Shown one piece after another: positions 25,548-33,273 of a stretch of DNA of 64,000 bases (positions within the stretch are counted from its first letter, which is position 1; each line of letters starts with the position of its first letter). The stretch is from Piscinibacter gummiphilus. Its GTDB lineage: Bacteria > Pseudomonadota > Gammaproteobacteria > Burkholderiales > Burkholderiaceae_C. Below the pieces are notes generated by a model. It had not been told where the DNA came from. It searched no databases and was given only the letters and a program-made list of their open reading frames with translations. Location: assembly GCF_002116905.1 (NCBI RefSeq), contig NZ_CP015118.1, forward strand, positions 2,666,001-2,730,000. Direction: 5' to 3'. The translations under genes were made by a program, and so were the position numbers.

Positions 25548-26405
25548 TTGGACATCGTTTTGTGGGTCAAGGCGGCGATCATGGGGATCGTCGAGGGTCT
25601 GACGGAATTTCTGCCCATCTCCAGCACCGGTCACCTCATCCTCACGGGGTCACTGCTCGATTTCACCGGCGACACCATCAAGGTGTTCGAGATCGCCATC
25701 CAGACCGGCGCGATGATCGCCGTGGTGTGGGAGTACCGCGCCCGGCTCATGAGCACCTTCGCGGGCATCCGCACCGAACCCGTGGCACAGCGGTTCGCGC
25801 TCAACGTGGTCGTGGCCTTCATTCCCGCGGCCATCTTCGGCTTCCTCTTCAACAAGGCGATCAAGGCGCACCTCTTCCACCCGGTGCCGGTGGCCGTGGC
25901 CTTCATCGTGGGCGGCTTCATCATCCTGTGGGTGGAACGCCGCCACAAGCGCCTGTACGGCGACCGTGACCTGGAAGGCGGCCGCGTGGCGCGCGTCGAA
26001 ACCGTGGACGACATGACCCCGCTCGACGCGCTGAAAGTCGGCCTGCTGCAGTGCCTCGCACTCATTCCCGGCACCAGCCGCTCCGGCGCCACCATCATCG
26101 GTTCGCTGGTGCTCGGCTTCTCGCGCAAGGCCGCCACCGAGTTCAGCTTCTTCCTGGGCATCCCCACGCTGACGGCGGCGGGCGCCTATTCGGTGTGGAA
26201 GTCGCGGGACCTGCTGCAATGGTCCGATGTGCCCATCTTCGTCATCGGCACGGTGTTCGCGTTCGTCAGCGCGCTCATCTGCATCCGCTGGCTGATCCGC
26301 TACGTGTCCTCGCACGACTTCACGCTGTTCGCGTGGTACCGGATCGTGTTCGGGCTGATCGTGCTCGGCACGGCTTACACCGGCGCGGTCAATTGGTCGG
26401 CTTGA
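25548..26405 (+). CDS. uppP: Undecaprenyl-diphosphatase
   Basis: 285-residue membrane phosphatase that regenerates undecaprenyl phosphate for peptidoglycan and LPS lipid carriers. Both active-site motifs are present: EGLTEFLPISSTGHLIL near residue 17 and PGTSRSGATIIGSL near residue 175. The start is TTG at 25548, supported by AGGAG at 25537-25541 (6 nt spacing) and by family alignment; no ATG lies near. About eight helices. The 166-bp upstream gap to the TetR operator contains TATCAT at 25510-25515 as a possible -10, without a convincing -35. Confidence 0.95.
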   Translation: MDIVLWVKAAIMGIVEGLTEFLPISSTGHLILTGSLLDFTGDTIKVFEIAIQTGAMIAVVWEYRARLMSTFAGIRTEPVAQRFALNVVVAFIPAAIFGFLFNKAIKAHLFHPVPVAVAFIVGGFIILWVERRHKRLYGDRDLEGGRVARVETVDDMTPLDALKVGLLQCLALIPGTSRSGATIIGSLVLGFSRKAATEFSFFLGIPTLTAAGAYSVWKSRDLLQWSDVPIFVIGTVFAFVSALICIRWLIRYVSSHDFTLFAWYRIVFGLIVLGTAYTGAVNWSA

Positions 26406-26416
26406 GCCCCAGGCGG

Positions 26417-26495
26417 GTCATCCCGGCGAACGCCGGGATCCACTGCGGTCCACGCGCGCCATGAACCGGTGGACCCCGGCGTTCGCCGGGGTGAC
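26417..26495. repeat. Inverted pair of REP-type palindromes (REPIN-like)
   Basis: Copy A (26417-26442) reads GTCATCCCGGCGAACGCCGG then GATCCA. Copy B (26470-26495) is the reverse complement at 24 of 26 positions. Each copy contains its own CCCGGCG-aa-CGCCGGG hairpin, and the two can pair across a 27-bp spacer. This is the layout of dispersed bacterial REP doublets mobilised by RAYT transposases; no RAYT gene is in the window. It lies between convergent uppP and trmB and may also shape their 3' ends. Confidence 0.75.
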
Positions 26496-26501
26496 GATGC
26501 G

Positions 26502-27218
26502 TCAGGCGCGCTTGCGGAACACAAGGTCCCACACCCCGTGGCCGAGCTTCAGGCCGCGGTTCTCGAACTTCGTGAGCGGCCGGTAGTCCGGCTTCGGCGC
26601 ATAGCCCTCGGCCGTGTTCACCAGCCCCGGCTCGGCCGACAGCACCTCCAGCATCTGCTCCGCGTACGGCTGCCAGTCGGTGGCGCAGTGGAGGTAGCCG
26701 CCGGGTGCGAGGCGGGTGATGAGCTTGTTCACGAAGGGCCCCTGGATCAGGCGGCGCTTGTTGTGCTTCTTCTTGTGCCAGGGGTCGGGGAAGAAGATGT
26801 GCACGCCCGCGAGCGAGCCGGGCGTGATCATGTGCTCCAGCACCTCCACCGCATCGTGCTGGACGATGCGGATGTTGCCGATGCCCCGTTCGTCGATGTG
26901 CTTGAGCAGCGCGCCCACGCCGGGCGTGTGCACCTCGACGCCGATGAAGTCGGTGCCGGGCAGCGTCTGCGCGATGGTGGCCGTGGCGTCGCCCATGCCG
27001 AAGCCGATCTCGAACACCACCGGGGCCGTGCGGCCGAACAGGGCCGGCGTGTCCAGCGGCGCGGCCGCATAGGGCACCACGAACTTCGGCGCCAGTGTCT
27101 CGAGCGCGCGCATCTGGCCCGTGCCCATGCGGCCCGCACGCACGACGAAGCTGCGGATGGTGCGGTGCGGGTGTTCGTCGGACGGGGTGCGGGGAAGGGC
27201 GTGGCGCGGGTCGGTCAT
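26502..27218 (-). CDS. trmB: tRNA (guanine-N7-)-methyltransferase
   Basis: 238 residues. The SAM site FEIGFGMGDATATIAQTLPG, the GVEVHTPGVGALL acidic strand, the signature FFPDPWHKKKHNKRRLIQGP and the C-terminal TKFENRG are all diagnostic of TrmB, which makes m7G46 in tRNA. ATG at 27218. It is tail-to-tail with uppP across the REP doublet. The 164-bp gap upstream (27219-27382) holds the terminator of the next minus-strand gene and nothing else recognisable. Confidence 0.96.
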   Translation of the reverse strand: MTDPRHALPRTPSDEHPHRTIRSFVVRAGRMGTGQMRALETLAPKFVVPYAAAPLDTPALFGRTAPVVFEIGFGMGDATATIAQTLPGTDFIGVEVHTPGVGALLKHIDERGIGNIRIVQHDAVEVLEHMITPGSLAGVHIFFPDPWHKKKHNKRRLIQGPFVNKLITRLAPGGYLHCATDWQPYAEQMLEVLSAEPGLVNTAEGYAPKPDYRPLTKFENRGLKLGHGVWDLVFRKRA

Positions 27219-27327
27219 GGAACGGCAAAGGCGGTCGGTCCGGCGAAGGCCGGGCGCGGGGCTGGCATTGTCTCACCTGGGCGGTGCGACCGGGGCGTCG
27301 GGGAGGTGGCATCGCGGGACTTCCTGC

Positions 27328-27358
27328 CAAAAGAGGTGGCCCGGCGCACCGGGCCACC
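27328..27358 (-). terminator. Rho-independent terminator after the gene at 27383
   Basis: A perfect 10-bp stem GGTGGCCCGG / CCGGGCCACC (27335-27344, 27349-27358) with a 4-nt loop is followed on the minus strand by TCTTTT. It lies 25 bp past the stop of the minus-strand gene and insulates trmB. Confidence 0.8.
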
Positions 27359-27382
27359 AAGCCATGGCAATGGCACTGCAAA

Positions 27383-28129
27383 TCAGGGGGTGGCGGAGTT
27401 CTCCGCCTGGGCCGTGTCCTGCCACCAGGGCATGTCGCCGGGTGAAGCGGCTTCGCCGCCGGGTTGCGCCGGAGGGGCGGTCCCGGCACGGGCCTCGCGC
27501 AGCACCCGCGCCATGGCGCTGTACTGCTCGCGCACCCGCGTGCTGATGCCGCGCAGCACCTTGCGGAAGCGCGCTTCCTCGATGCGCCGCGCGCGTGTGT
27601 CGACCAGGCCCAGCAGCCAGGCGCGCTCGAGGCTCGCGAACGCGTCGTCGGCCGTGGACAGCACGCGCAGGTAGGTGCGGGCCGCCGGGTGCACGATGGG
27701 GGCGGCGACCGTGACCGGGTCGGCGTAGCGGATGGGCACGTCGGCGAGGCCCTGGGCCGCGATCAGCCCGTCGGACCGTTGCACCGCGCCCTCGAAGACG
27801 TCCTGCGCCGCGGCGAGGTGCGCCGAGACGACACGTTCGGCCTCGTGCGCGGCGCGCGGGTCGACGTGGCGGAAATCCCGCGCGCGGTCGAGGGCGTCGA
27901 GCCAGTGGCTGATGGGCGTGAAGTCGCGCCGGTAGAACTGCACCACGCGCGGCGTGCGCAGTTCGCAGGCGACGGTGACCACGCCGCGGCGGAAGGCCTT
28001 GGCCGGCGCCCGCGCGGACGGGGGCGCCGGCCGGGGGCGGGCGGGCGCTTCGGCCGAGGGCGACGGCACGAGGGCCTCGGGCGGGAGGGGCGGCGCGGCC
28101 GGATCGCTGCAAGGGGAGGGGGCGGTCAT
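27383..28129 (-). CDS. Uncharacterised protein (248 aa), weakly AcaB/DUF1845-like
   Basis: Not firmly recognised. Residues 1-45 are a Pro/Ala/Ser-rich disordered lead. The folded part has RRGVVTVACELRTPRVVQFY, a central ADVPIRYADPVTVAAPIVHP, then YLRVLSTADDAFASLERAWL and helices rich in Arg/Ala. The order of a beta start, a P..Y..P strand, a D.A...L helix and a basic C-terminal helix recalls AcaB/DUF1845 proteins of integrating conjugative elements. That is only a visual resemblance, and no conjugation genes are nearby. It is divergent from the hybrid sensor kinase and ends at a strong terminator. Confidence 0.6.
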   Translation of the reverse strand: MTAPSPCSDPAAPPLPPEALVPSPSAEAPARPRPAPPSARAPAKAFRRGVVTVACELRTPRVVQFYRRDFTPISHWLDALDRARDFRHVDPRAAHEAERVVSAHLAAAQDVFEGAVQRSDGLIAAQGLADVPIRYADPVTVAAPIVHPAARTYLRVLSTADDAFASLERAWLLGLVDTRARRIEEARFRKVLRGISTRVREQYSAMARVLREARAGTAPPAQPGGEAASPGDMPWWQDTAQAENSATP

Positions 28130-28231
28130 GGCGGTCTCCTGGTGGAGCCCTCACGGTACGCCGCGCCCCGTTCCCACCCCCTTCGAAACGCGCTCGAAAT
28201 GCACGGGGTCCGTGCCGGGACCTGCCGCAGA

Positions 28232-30037
28232 ATGTCGGTCATGCACACCTCCTGGCGCGATCGCCTTCGCGAACATCCCCTGGGTGCCGCGCTGTGGGCC
28301 GGCGCGCTGGCCCTGGCCTTGTCGCTGACCCTGTCGCAGTTCCTCCACCGCGACCTGCTCGGCGAGATCGGCGAGGTGTCGCGCCTGCTCGAGCGGCAGC
28401 AGGCCCTCGCCGCCGAACACGAGGCCACCACCGATGCGCTGCTCGTGCTGTCCCGCGCGTTGCAGCGCACCGAACCGCCCACGGCCGAGTCGTCCGCGTT
28501 CGTCGCGCAGCAGGCCGCGGCCTTCCGCCAGCACGTCGACCAGCTCGACCAGCGCCTCTCCGCCATGCCCGCCATCGCGGCCGGCGCCGCGTACCGCGAC
28601 ACGCTGCCCGCGCTGCGCGCCTTCCCCGGCGACGATGTGGTGCCGGGCTCGGCGGCATCGCTCGGTGCGGTCGACGCCGCCGAGCGCCTCGCCCGCCTGG
28701 GCCGCGCACTGCGGGTCAACGACGATGCCGACCGCCTCGCCCAGCAGGCTGCGATGATCCGCCTGCGCTCGCGCACGATCGCACTCACGTACGTGATGTG
28801 CCTGCTCTTCACGTTCACCGCGGCGGTCGCCACCTACGGCGTGCTCTCCGCGCTGCGCGAACGCACCACCCGGCGCGAGGCCGACGCCGCCCGCCGCGAG
28901 GCCGTGGACGCCGGCGAACGCGCACAGGCCGCCAGCCGCGACAAGAGCCGCTTCCTCGGCATGCTGAGCCACGAGCTGCTCACGCCCCTGCAGTCCATCA
29001 TCAGCAGCATGGACATCATCGAGTCGCGCGGCCGCGTCGAGGCCGGCGAACCGCTGTTCCTGCGGCTGCGCGAGGGCACCCGCGCGCTGCGCGCGCGGCT
29101 GAGCGACCTGGTCGACTTCGCCAAGATGTCCGCCGGCAGCCTCGCGGTGAGCCCGCGCCGCTTCCGCCTCGACCGGCTCGTCGAGGAGGTCATCGCCGAC
29201 CACGAGGAGGCCGTGCTCCGCAAGGACCTCGACATCCACTGGGAACCCGGCCCCGACCTGAGGCAGGCCGTCGTCACCGACCCGCGCCGCGTGCGCCAGA
29301 TCCTCGACAACCTGGTCTCCAACGCCATCAAGTACACCGAACGCGGCGGGGTCACCGTGCAGGCCGCCGTCTCCGCCGACGCCGGCCGCCTGGACCTGGA
29401 GGTGCGCGACACCGGCATCGGCATCGCCCCCGACGTGCTGACCCGCATCTTCGACCCGTTCTACCGGGCCAGCGCGTCCGCGTCCATGGCCGACGGCAGC
29501 GGCCTCGGCCTCGCGGTGGTGCGCAGCCTGGTCGACCTGCTGGACGGCGAGATCCTCGTCGAGTCCACGCCGGGCACCGGCACCCGCTTCGCGGTCACGC
29601 TGCCACTCGGGGCCGGCGTCGCCGCATCGCCCGAGGCCGCGCCGTCCCCGGCGGTGGTGTCACCGGCCGTGCTGGTGGTCGACGACGCCCACGACGCCCG
29701 CGCCGCGATGGCCGACGTGCTGCGCGGCCTGGGTTATGCGCCCACCGAGGCGGGCACGGCCCGCGAGGCACTGCGGCTGCTGGACGAACGTGCCTTCACC
29801 GCCGTGCTGCTGGACATCGACCTGCCGGACGTTCCGGGTGGCGAACTGGCCCGCCGCATCCGCGAAGGGCAGGGGCCGAACCAGGCGACGCGCCTGGTGA
29901 AAGTGTCCGCGTCCCACGACCCCGAAAGCCCCGACGATCGCTGGTTCGACACCCGGGCCGACAAACCCGCATCCGCCGCACAGTTGCGTGCGGCGCTGCA
30001 CGACGCGGTGTCACCGGCCCACGCGCGAACCGCGTGA
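28232..30037 (+). CDS. Hybrid sensor histidine kinase with C-terminal receiver
   Basis: 601 residues (or 598 from ATG 28241). TM1 is about ALWAGALALALSLTLSQFL. A periplasmic helical sensor of about 150 residues follows, then TM2 TYVMCLLFTFTAAVATYGVL. HisKA has the phospho-acceptor in SRFLGMLSHELLTPLQSIIS. HATPase N, G1 and G2 boxes are ILDNLVSNAIKYTERGG, DTGIGIAPDV and GSGLGLAVVRSLV. The receiver starts AVLVVDDAHDARAAMADVLR with the phospho-site Asp in VLLDIDLPDVPGG. No HAMP domain is evident. No separate regulator is adjacent, so signalling probably goes to a phosphotransfer protein elsewhere. Transcription ends at 30041-30066. Confidence 0.92.
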   Translation: MSVMHTSWRDRLREHPLGAALWAGALALALSLTLSQFLHRDLLGEIGEVSRLLERQQALAAEHEATTDALLVLSRALQRTEPPTAESSAFVAQQAAAFRQHVDQLDQRLSAMPAIAAGAAYRDTLPALRAFPGDDVVPGSAASLGAVDAAERLARLGRALRVNDDADRLAQQAAMIRLRSRTIALTYVMCLLFTFTAAVATYGVLSALRERTTRREADAARREAVDAGERAQAASRDKSRFLGMLSHELLTPLQSIISSMDIIESRGRVEAGEPLFLRLREGTRALRARLSDLVDFAKMSAGSLAVSPRRFRLDRLVEEVIADHEEAVLRKDLDIHWEPGPDLRQAVVTDPRRVRQILDNLVSNAIKYTERGGVTVQAAVSADAGRLDLEVRDTGIGIAPDVLTRIFDPFYRASASASMADGSGLGLAVVRSLVDLLDGEILVESTPGTGTRFAVTLPLGAGVAASPEAAPSPAVVSPAVLVVDDAHDARAAMADVLRGLGYAPTEAGTAREALRLLDERAFTAVLLDIDLPDVPGGELARRIREGQGPNQATRLVKVSASHDPESPDDRWFDTRADKPASAAQLRAALHDAVSPAHARTA

Positions 30038-30040
30038 ATG

Positions 30041-30066
30041 AAAAAAGCACCCCATGGGGTGCTTTT
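30041..30066. terminator. Bidirectional terminator between the kinase and tRNA-Gly
   Basis: AAAAGCACCCC and GGGGTGCTTTT (30043-30053, 30056-30066) form a perfect palindrome. T runs follow in both directions (TTTT on plus; TTTTTT on minus from the A run at 30041-30046). It serves the kinase on plus and the tRNA transcript on minus. Confidence 0.88.
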
Positions 30067-30073
30067 CGAGATC

Positions 30074-30147
30074 TGGAGCGGGTGAAGGGAATCGAACCCT
30101 CGTATGAAGCTTGGGAAGCTGCCGTTCTACCATTGAACTACACCCGC
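30074..30147 (-). tRNA. tRNA-Gly (anticodon CCC)
   Basis: On the minus strand the sequence opens GCGGGTGTAGTTCAATGGTA and ends with the T-arm GAGGGTTCGATTCCC, the acceptor complement and an encoded TCCA end. The 7-bp acceptor stem GCGGGTG/CACCCGC is perfect. The anticodon loop TTCCCAA gives CCC, reading GGG. The anticodon stem GCAGC/GCTTC has one C-U mismatch. It lies 44 bp downstream of tarD. Confidence 0.96.
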
Positions 30148-30191
30148 GGACCGGGCGCATTCTAGCGCACGGATGCGACGTCTCGATCAGG

Positions 30192-31355
30192 TCAGGACGC
30201 GAGCGCCTTCATCTCCGCGTACAGGTCGGCCTTGCCCTCGAAGCCGATGCCAGGCAACTCGGGCAGCATCACGTACCCGTTGTCCACCGCCACCCCATCC
30301 GGGAACCCGCCATACGGCTGGAACAGGTCCGGATAGCTTTCGTTGCCGCCGAGGCCCAGGCCCGCGGCGATCGCGAGCGACATCTGGTGCCCGCCGTGCG
30401 GGATGCAGCGCGACGGCGACCAGCCGTGGTCCTTCAGCATGTCGAGCGTGCGCAGGTACTCGACGAGGCCGTAGCTCAGCGCGCAGTCGAACTGCAGCCA
30501 GTCGCGGTCGGGGCGCATGCCGCCGTGGCGGATCAGGTTGCGGGCGTCCTGCATCGAGAACAGGTTCTCGCCGGTGGCCATCGGGCCGGCGTAGTGCTGG
30601 GCGAGTTCGGCCTGCAGTGTGTAGTCGAGCGGGTCGCCGGCCTCCTCGTACCAGAAGAGGTCGTACTGGGACAACGCCTTCGCGTAGGCCACCGCGGTCT
30701 TCAGGTCGAAGCGCCCGTTGGCGTCCACCGCGAGCTTCTGGCCGGGCTGCAGCAGCTTGAGCACGGCCTCGATGCGCTGGCAGTCCTCCGCGAGCGACGC
30801 GCCGCCGATCTTCTTCTTCACGACCGAGTAGCCGCGGTCGAGGTAGCCGCGCATCTCGCGCTCGAGGCCGTCGAGGCCCTGGCCCGGCCAGTAGTAGCCG
30901 CCGGCGGCGTAGACGAACACCTTGCGGTTGGCCTGGCCGTTGCCGTAGCGGTCGGCCAGCAGCTGGTACAGCGGCTTGCCCTCGATCTTCGCGACGGCGT
31001 CCCACAGCGCCATGTCGATGGTGCCCACGGCGACGGACCGCTCGCCGTGGCCGCCGGGCTTCTCGTTGGTCATCATCGTGGCCCAGACCTTGTGCGGGCA
31101 CAGGATGCCGCGCTCGTCGAGCAGCGTGCCGGGTTCGGCTTCGAGCACGCGCGGGATGAAGCGCTCGCGCATCAGTGCGCCCTGGCCGTAGCGGCCGTTC
31201 GAGTTGAAGCCGTAGCCGACGACGGGCTTGCCGTCGCGGATCACGTCGGTGACCACGGCGACGAGGCTCAGGGTCATCTTCGAGAAGTCGATGTAGGCGT
31301 TGCGGATGTTCGACTTGATGAAGCGGGTGGACTCGCGGATCTCGACGATCTTCAT
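30192..31355 (-). CDS. tarD: D(-)-tartrate dehydratase (enolase superfamily)
   Basis: 387 residues, very close to characterised TarD, which dehydrates D-tartrate to oxaloacetate. Family blocks NAYIDFSKMT, GYGFNSNGRYGQGALMRERF, NEKPGGHGERSVAVGTIDMA and WLQFDCALSYGL are present. Catalytic residues align with the known enzyme: the KKK motif with Lys182, metal ligands Asp211 (AVDANGRF), Glu237 (YEEAGDP) and Glu263 (ATGENLFS), and His320 in CIPHGGHQ. It is divergently transcribed from a LysR regulator at 31465, the usual arrangement for a substrate-induced catabolic gene. No tartrate transporter is adjacent; the TRAP genes at 40167 are separate. Confidence 0.93.
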   Translation of the reverse strand: MKIVEIRESTRFIKSNIRNAYIDFSKMTLSLVAVVTDVIRDGKPVVGYGFNSNGRYGQGALMRERFIPRVLEAEPGTLLDERGILCPHKVWATMMTNEKPGGHGERSVAVGTIDMALWDAVAKIEGKPLYQLLADRYGNGQANRKVFVYAAGGYYWPGQGLDGLEREMRGYLDRGYSVVKKKIGGASLAEDCQRIEAVLKLLQPGQKLAVDANGRFDLKTAVAYAKALSQYDLFWYEEAGDPLDYTLQAELAQHYAGPMATGENLFSMQDARNLIRHGGMRPDRDWLQFDCALSYGLVEYLRTLDMLKDHGWSPSRCIPHGGHQMSLAIAAGLGLGGNESYPDLFQPYGGFPDGVAVDNGYVMLPELPGIGFEGKADLYAEMKALAS

Positions 31356-31439
31356 GGGACGCTTTCGGGGGGGTGAAGAGAGAACGCGATGATCCGCGCC
31401 GGTCGCCCCGCGGTCCAATGCTGCTATCTTCTCCTTCCA

Positions 31440-31452
31440 TGCTTTCAAAGCA
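31440..31452. promoter_or_regulatory. Palindrome in the tarD-lysR intergenic region
   Basis: TGCTTT-c-AAAGCA is a perfect 6-bp-arm inverted repeat 12 bp before the lysR start and 84 bp before tarD. Its place between divergent genes suits a LysR-type autoregulatory site, but no T-N11-A box is clear. Confidence 0.35.
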
Positions 31453-31464
31453 CCGCCGACCCGC

Positions 31465-32370
31465 ATGACGATGAACCTCTCGTGGCTGGAGGACTTCCAG
31501 GCCCTCGCGCAGAGCGGCAACTTCTCGCGGGCGGCGGAGTTGCGCCACATGACCCAGCCCGCGTTCAGCCGGCGCATCCGGGCACTGGAGGAATGGCTCC
31601 GCGTGCCGCTGTTCGATCGCAGCACCCACCCGGTCACCCTCACCGAAACCGGCGAGTGGTTCCGCGGCATCGCCGACGAGATCCTGAACCGGGTGGCGCG
31701 GGTGCCCGACGAGGCCCGTGCCGTGGCCGACGCCAGCGCGGCCACGCTGCGGTTCGCTGCCACGCATGCGCTGTCGCTGACCTTCCTGCCCGCGTGGCTG
31801 CGGCGGCTGGAGGCGCGCACGCCCATCGGGCCCATCCAGCTGGTGTCCGACGTGGCGGCCCATGGGGAAGCGCTGATGGTGCAGGGGCGTGTGCAGTTCC
31901 TGCTGTGCCACGCGCATCCCCACGCACCGGGCCGGCTCGACCCCGTGGCGTTCCGGTCGTTGCGCGTGGGGAGCGACACACTGCTGCCGGTGAGTGCGCC
32001 CCGAGCGGACGGCACGCCGGCGTTCTGCCTGGACACGGCGGCCGGTGAACGGGTGCCGCTGCTCGCCTACACGGCCGAGTCGGGTCTCGGGCGCGTGGTG
32101 CGCGCCGTGCGCGGTGACGCACTGGAGCGGCTGCGTGCCGAGCCGGTCTTCACGGCTCACCTCGCCACGCTGCTCAAGAGCATGGCCCTCGAAGGGCGAG
32201 GGGTGGCGTGGCTCCCCCGTTCGCTGATCGAGGACGAGCTGCGCGACGCGCGGCTGGTGCCGGCCGGCGGCGGCACATGGCCCATCGAGATCGAGATCCG
32301 CCTGTTCCGCCGCGCCGCGGCCGAACTGCCGGCGGCCGAGGCCTTCTGGCGCGCCGCTGGCGCCGATTGA
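31465..32370 (+). CDS. LysR-family regulator, likely controlling tarD
   Basis: 301 residues. The winged HTH is WLEDFQALAQSGNFSRAAEL with HMTQPAFSRRIRALEEWLRV and PLFDRS, followed by the linker helix and a type-2 periplasmic-binding effector domain (RFAATHALSLTFLPAWLRRL...). The substrate side has LLKSMALEGRGVAWLPRSLI. It is divergent from tarD across 109 bp, which predicts activation by tartrate (inference). Start 31465 (MTMNL) or 31471 (MNLSW) are equally possible. It ends 3 bp from the convergent MHYT gene. Confidence 0.92.
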   Translation: MTMNLSWLEDFQALAQSGNFSRAAELRHMTQPAFSRRIRALEEWLRVPLFDRSTHPVTLTETGEWFRGIADEILNRVARVPDEARAVADASAATLRFAATHALSLTFLPAWLRRLEARTPIGPIQLVSDVAAHGEALMVQGRVQFLLCHAHPHAPGRLDPVAFRSLRVGSDTLLPVSAPRADGTPAFCLDTAAGERVPLLAYTAESGLGRVVRAVRGDALERLRAEPVFTAHLATLLKSMALEGRGVAWLPRSLIEDELRDARLVPAGGGTWPIEIEIRLFRRAAAELPAAEAFWRAAGAD

Positions 32371-32373
32371 AGG

Positions 32374-33126
32374 TCAGGCCGTGCGTTCGCGCGCGTGCAT
32401 GCGCTGCATCATCGAGTCGGCCATGATCATCAGCAGGAGGCACAGGGCCACGACGATCACGAAGAAGCCGAGGTCGTCGGGACGCAGCAGGCCCGCCAGG
32501 CGCGGACTCGTGTCCTGCGTCGAGCACACGAGCGATGCGGCGGCCATGCCGGTGTAGTGCATCGAGCAGACCGCCACGCCCATCACAAGGGCCGCGGCGG
32601 CGCGGTTCAGGGCGCCGTGCGCATGGAACGCGAGCCACAGCGCGGCCGTGGCGGCCACCACGGCGATCACGAGCGACAGGCCCACGAGCATCGGCGCCCA
32701 CTCGAACCAGCCGCCGAACTTCATGCCGTACATGCCCATGTAGTGCATCAGCGCGACGCCGAGGCCGGCCAGCGGACCGGCCACCAGCAGGCGCGACACC
32801 GCGAACGGCCTGGCGGCCATGTAGCCGAGGGCCAGCGAGGAGACACCCACCGCCGCCACGAGCGACACGCCCGTCAGCAGCGGGTCGTACCCGATCAGCA
32901 CCGGTGCCTTGAACGCGATCATGCCGAGGAAGTGCATGGACCAGATGCTGACGCCGCCGAGCGCCAGTCCCGCCATCAACACGTTGAAGCGGCTCAGCCG
33001 CCCGTCGCCCGAGAGGCGGAACGTGGTCGCGACCCACAGCGCGGCATAGGCACCGAACGTGGACACGAGGAACGAGGCGGCGACCATCCAGAGGTCGTGG
33101 CCGGTGGTGAGCACTTGCGGGGTCAT
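32374..33126 (-). CDS. Stand-alone MHYT-domain integral membrane sensor
   Basis: 250 residues, seven helices. The three repeated motifs are SMHFLGM, LMHYMGM and SMHYTGM, spaced roughly 65-70 residues apart, as in MHYT domains thought to bind a metal or gas such as O2, CO or NO (family hypothesis). No output domain is fused. The MHYT-GGDEF-EAL gene lies 1.3 kb away on the other strand, so this free copy may work with it or be a relic of duplication. It is convergent with lysR. Confidence 0.9.
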   Translation of the reverse strand: MTPQVLTTGHDLWMVAASFLVSTFGAYAALWVATTFRLSGDGRLSRFNVLMAGLALGGVSIWSMHFLGMIAFKAPVLIGYDPLLTGVSLVAAVGVSSLALGYMAARPFAVSRLLVAGPLAGLGVALMHYMGMYGMKFGGWFEWAPMLVGLSLVIAVVAATAALWLAFHAHGALNRAAAALVMGVAVCSMHYTGMAAASLVCSTQDTSPRLAGLLRPDDLGFFVIVVALCLLLMIMADSMMQRMHARERTA

Positions 33127-33191
33127 GGGGGGACGGCGTTAGGGGTAAACCCGCATTTGGCCATCGGCCTGTTCGTCCCGCCATGGGGGCC

Positions 33192-33255
33192 GGACCGGTC
33201 GGTCCGACGAAGCGTGTCATCGTGCACGCCCGCCCCCCCGGTCGCGGGGGGGGCG
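33192..33255. other. Two strong stem-loops in the gap after lpxO
   Basis: GGACC-ggtc-GGTCC (33192-33205) and a C7/G7 stem CGCCCCCCC / GGGGGGGCG (33231-33239, 33247-33255) lie between the MHYT start and the lpxO stop. No T tract follows on either strand, so they are not classical terminators. They could impede read-through from lpxO into the MHYT promoter. The rest of the 147-bp gap shows nothing. Confidence 0.4.
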
Positions 33256-33273
33256 GCAGAGGTCACCAGGAAG

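Noticed and set aside
33231..33255. G-run hairpin as an intrinsic terminator of lpxO
   Set aside because: No T tract on either strand.
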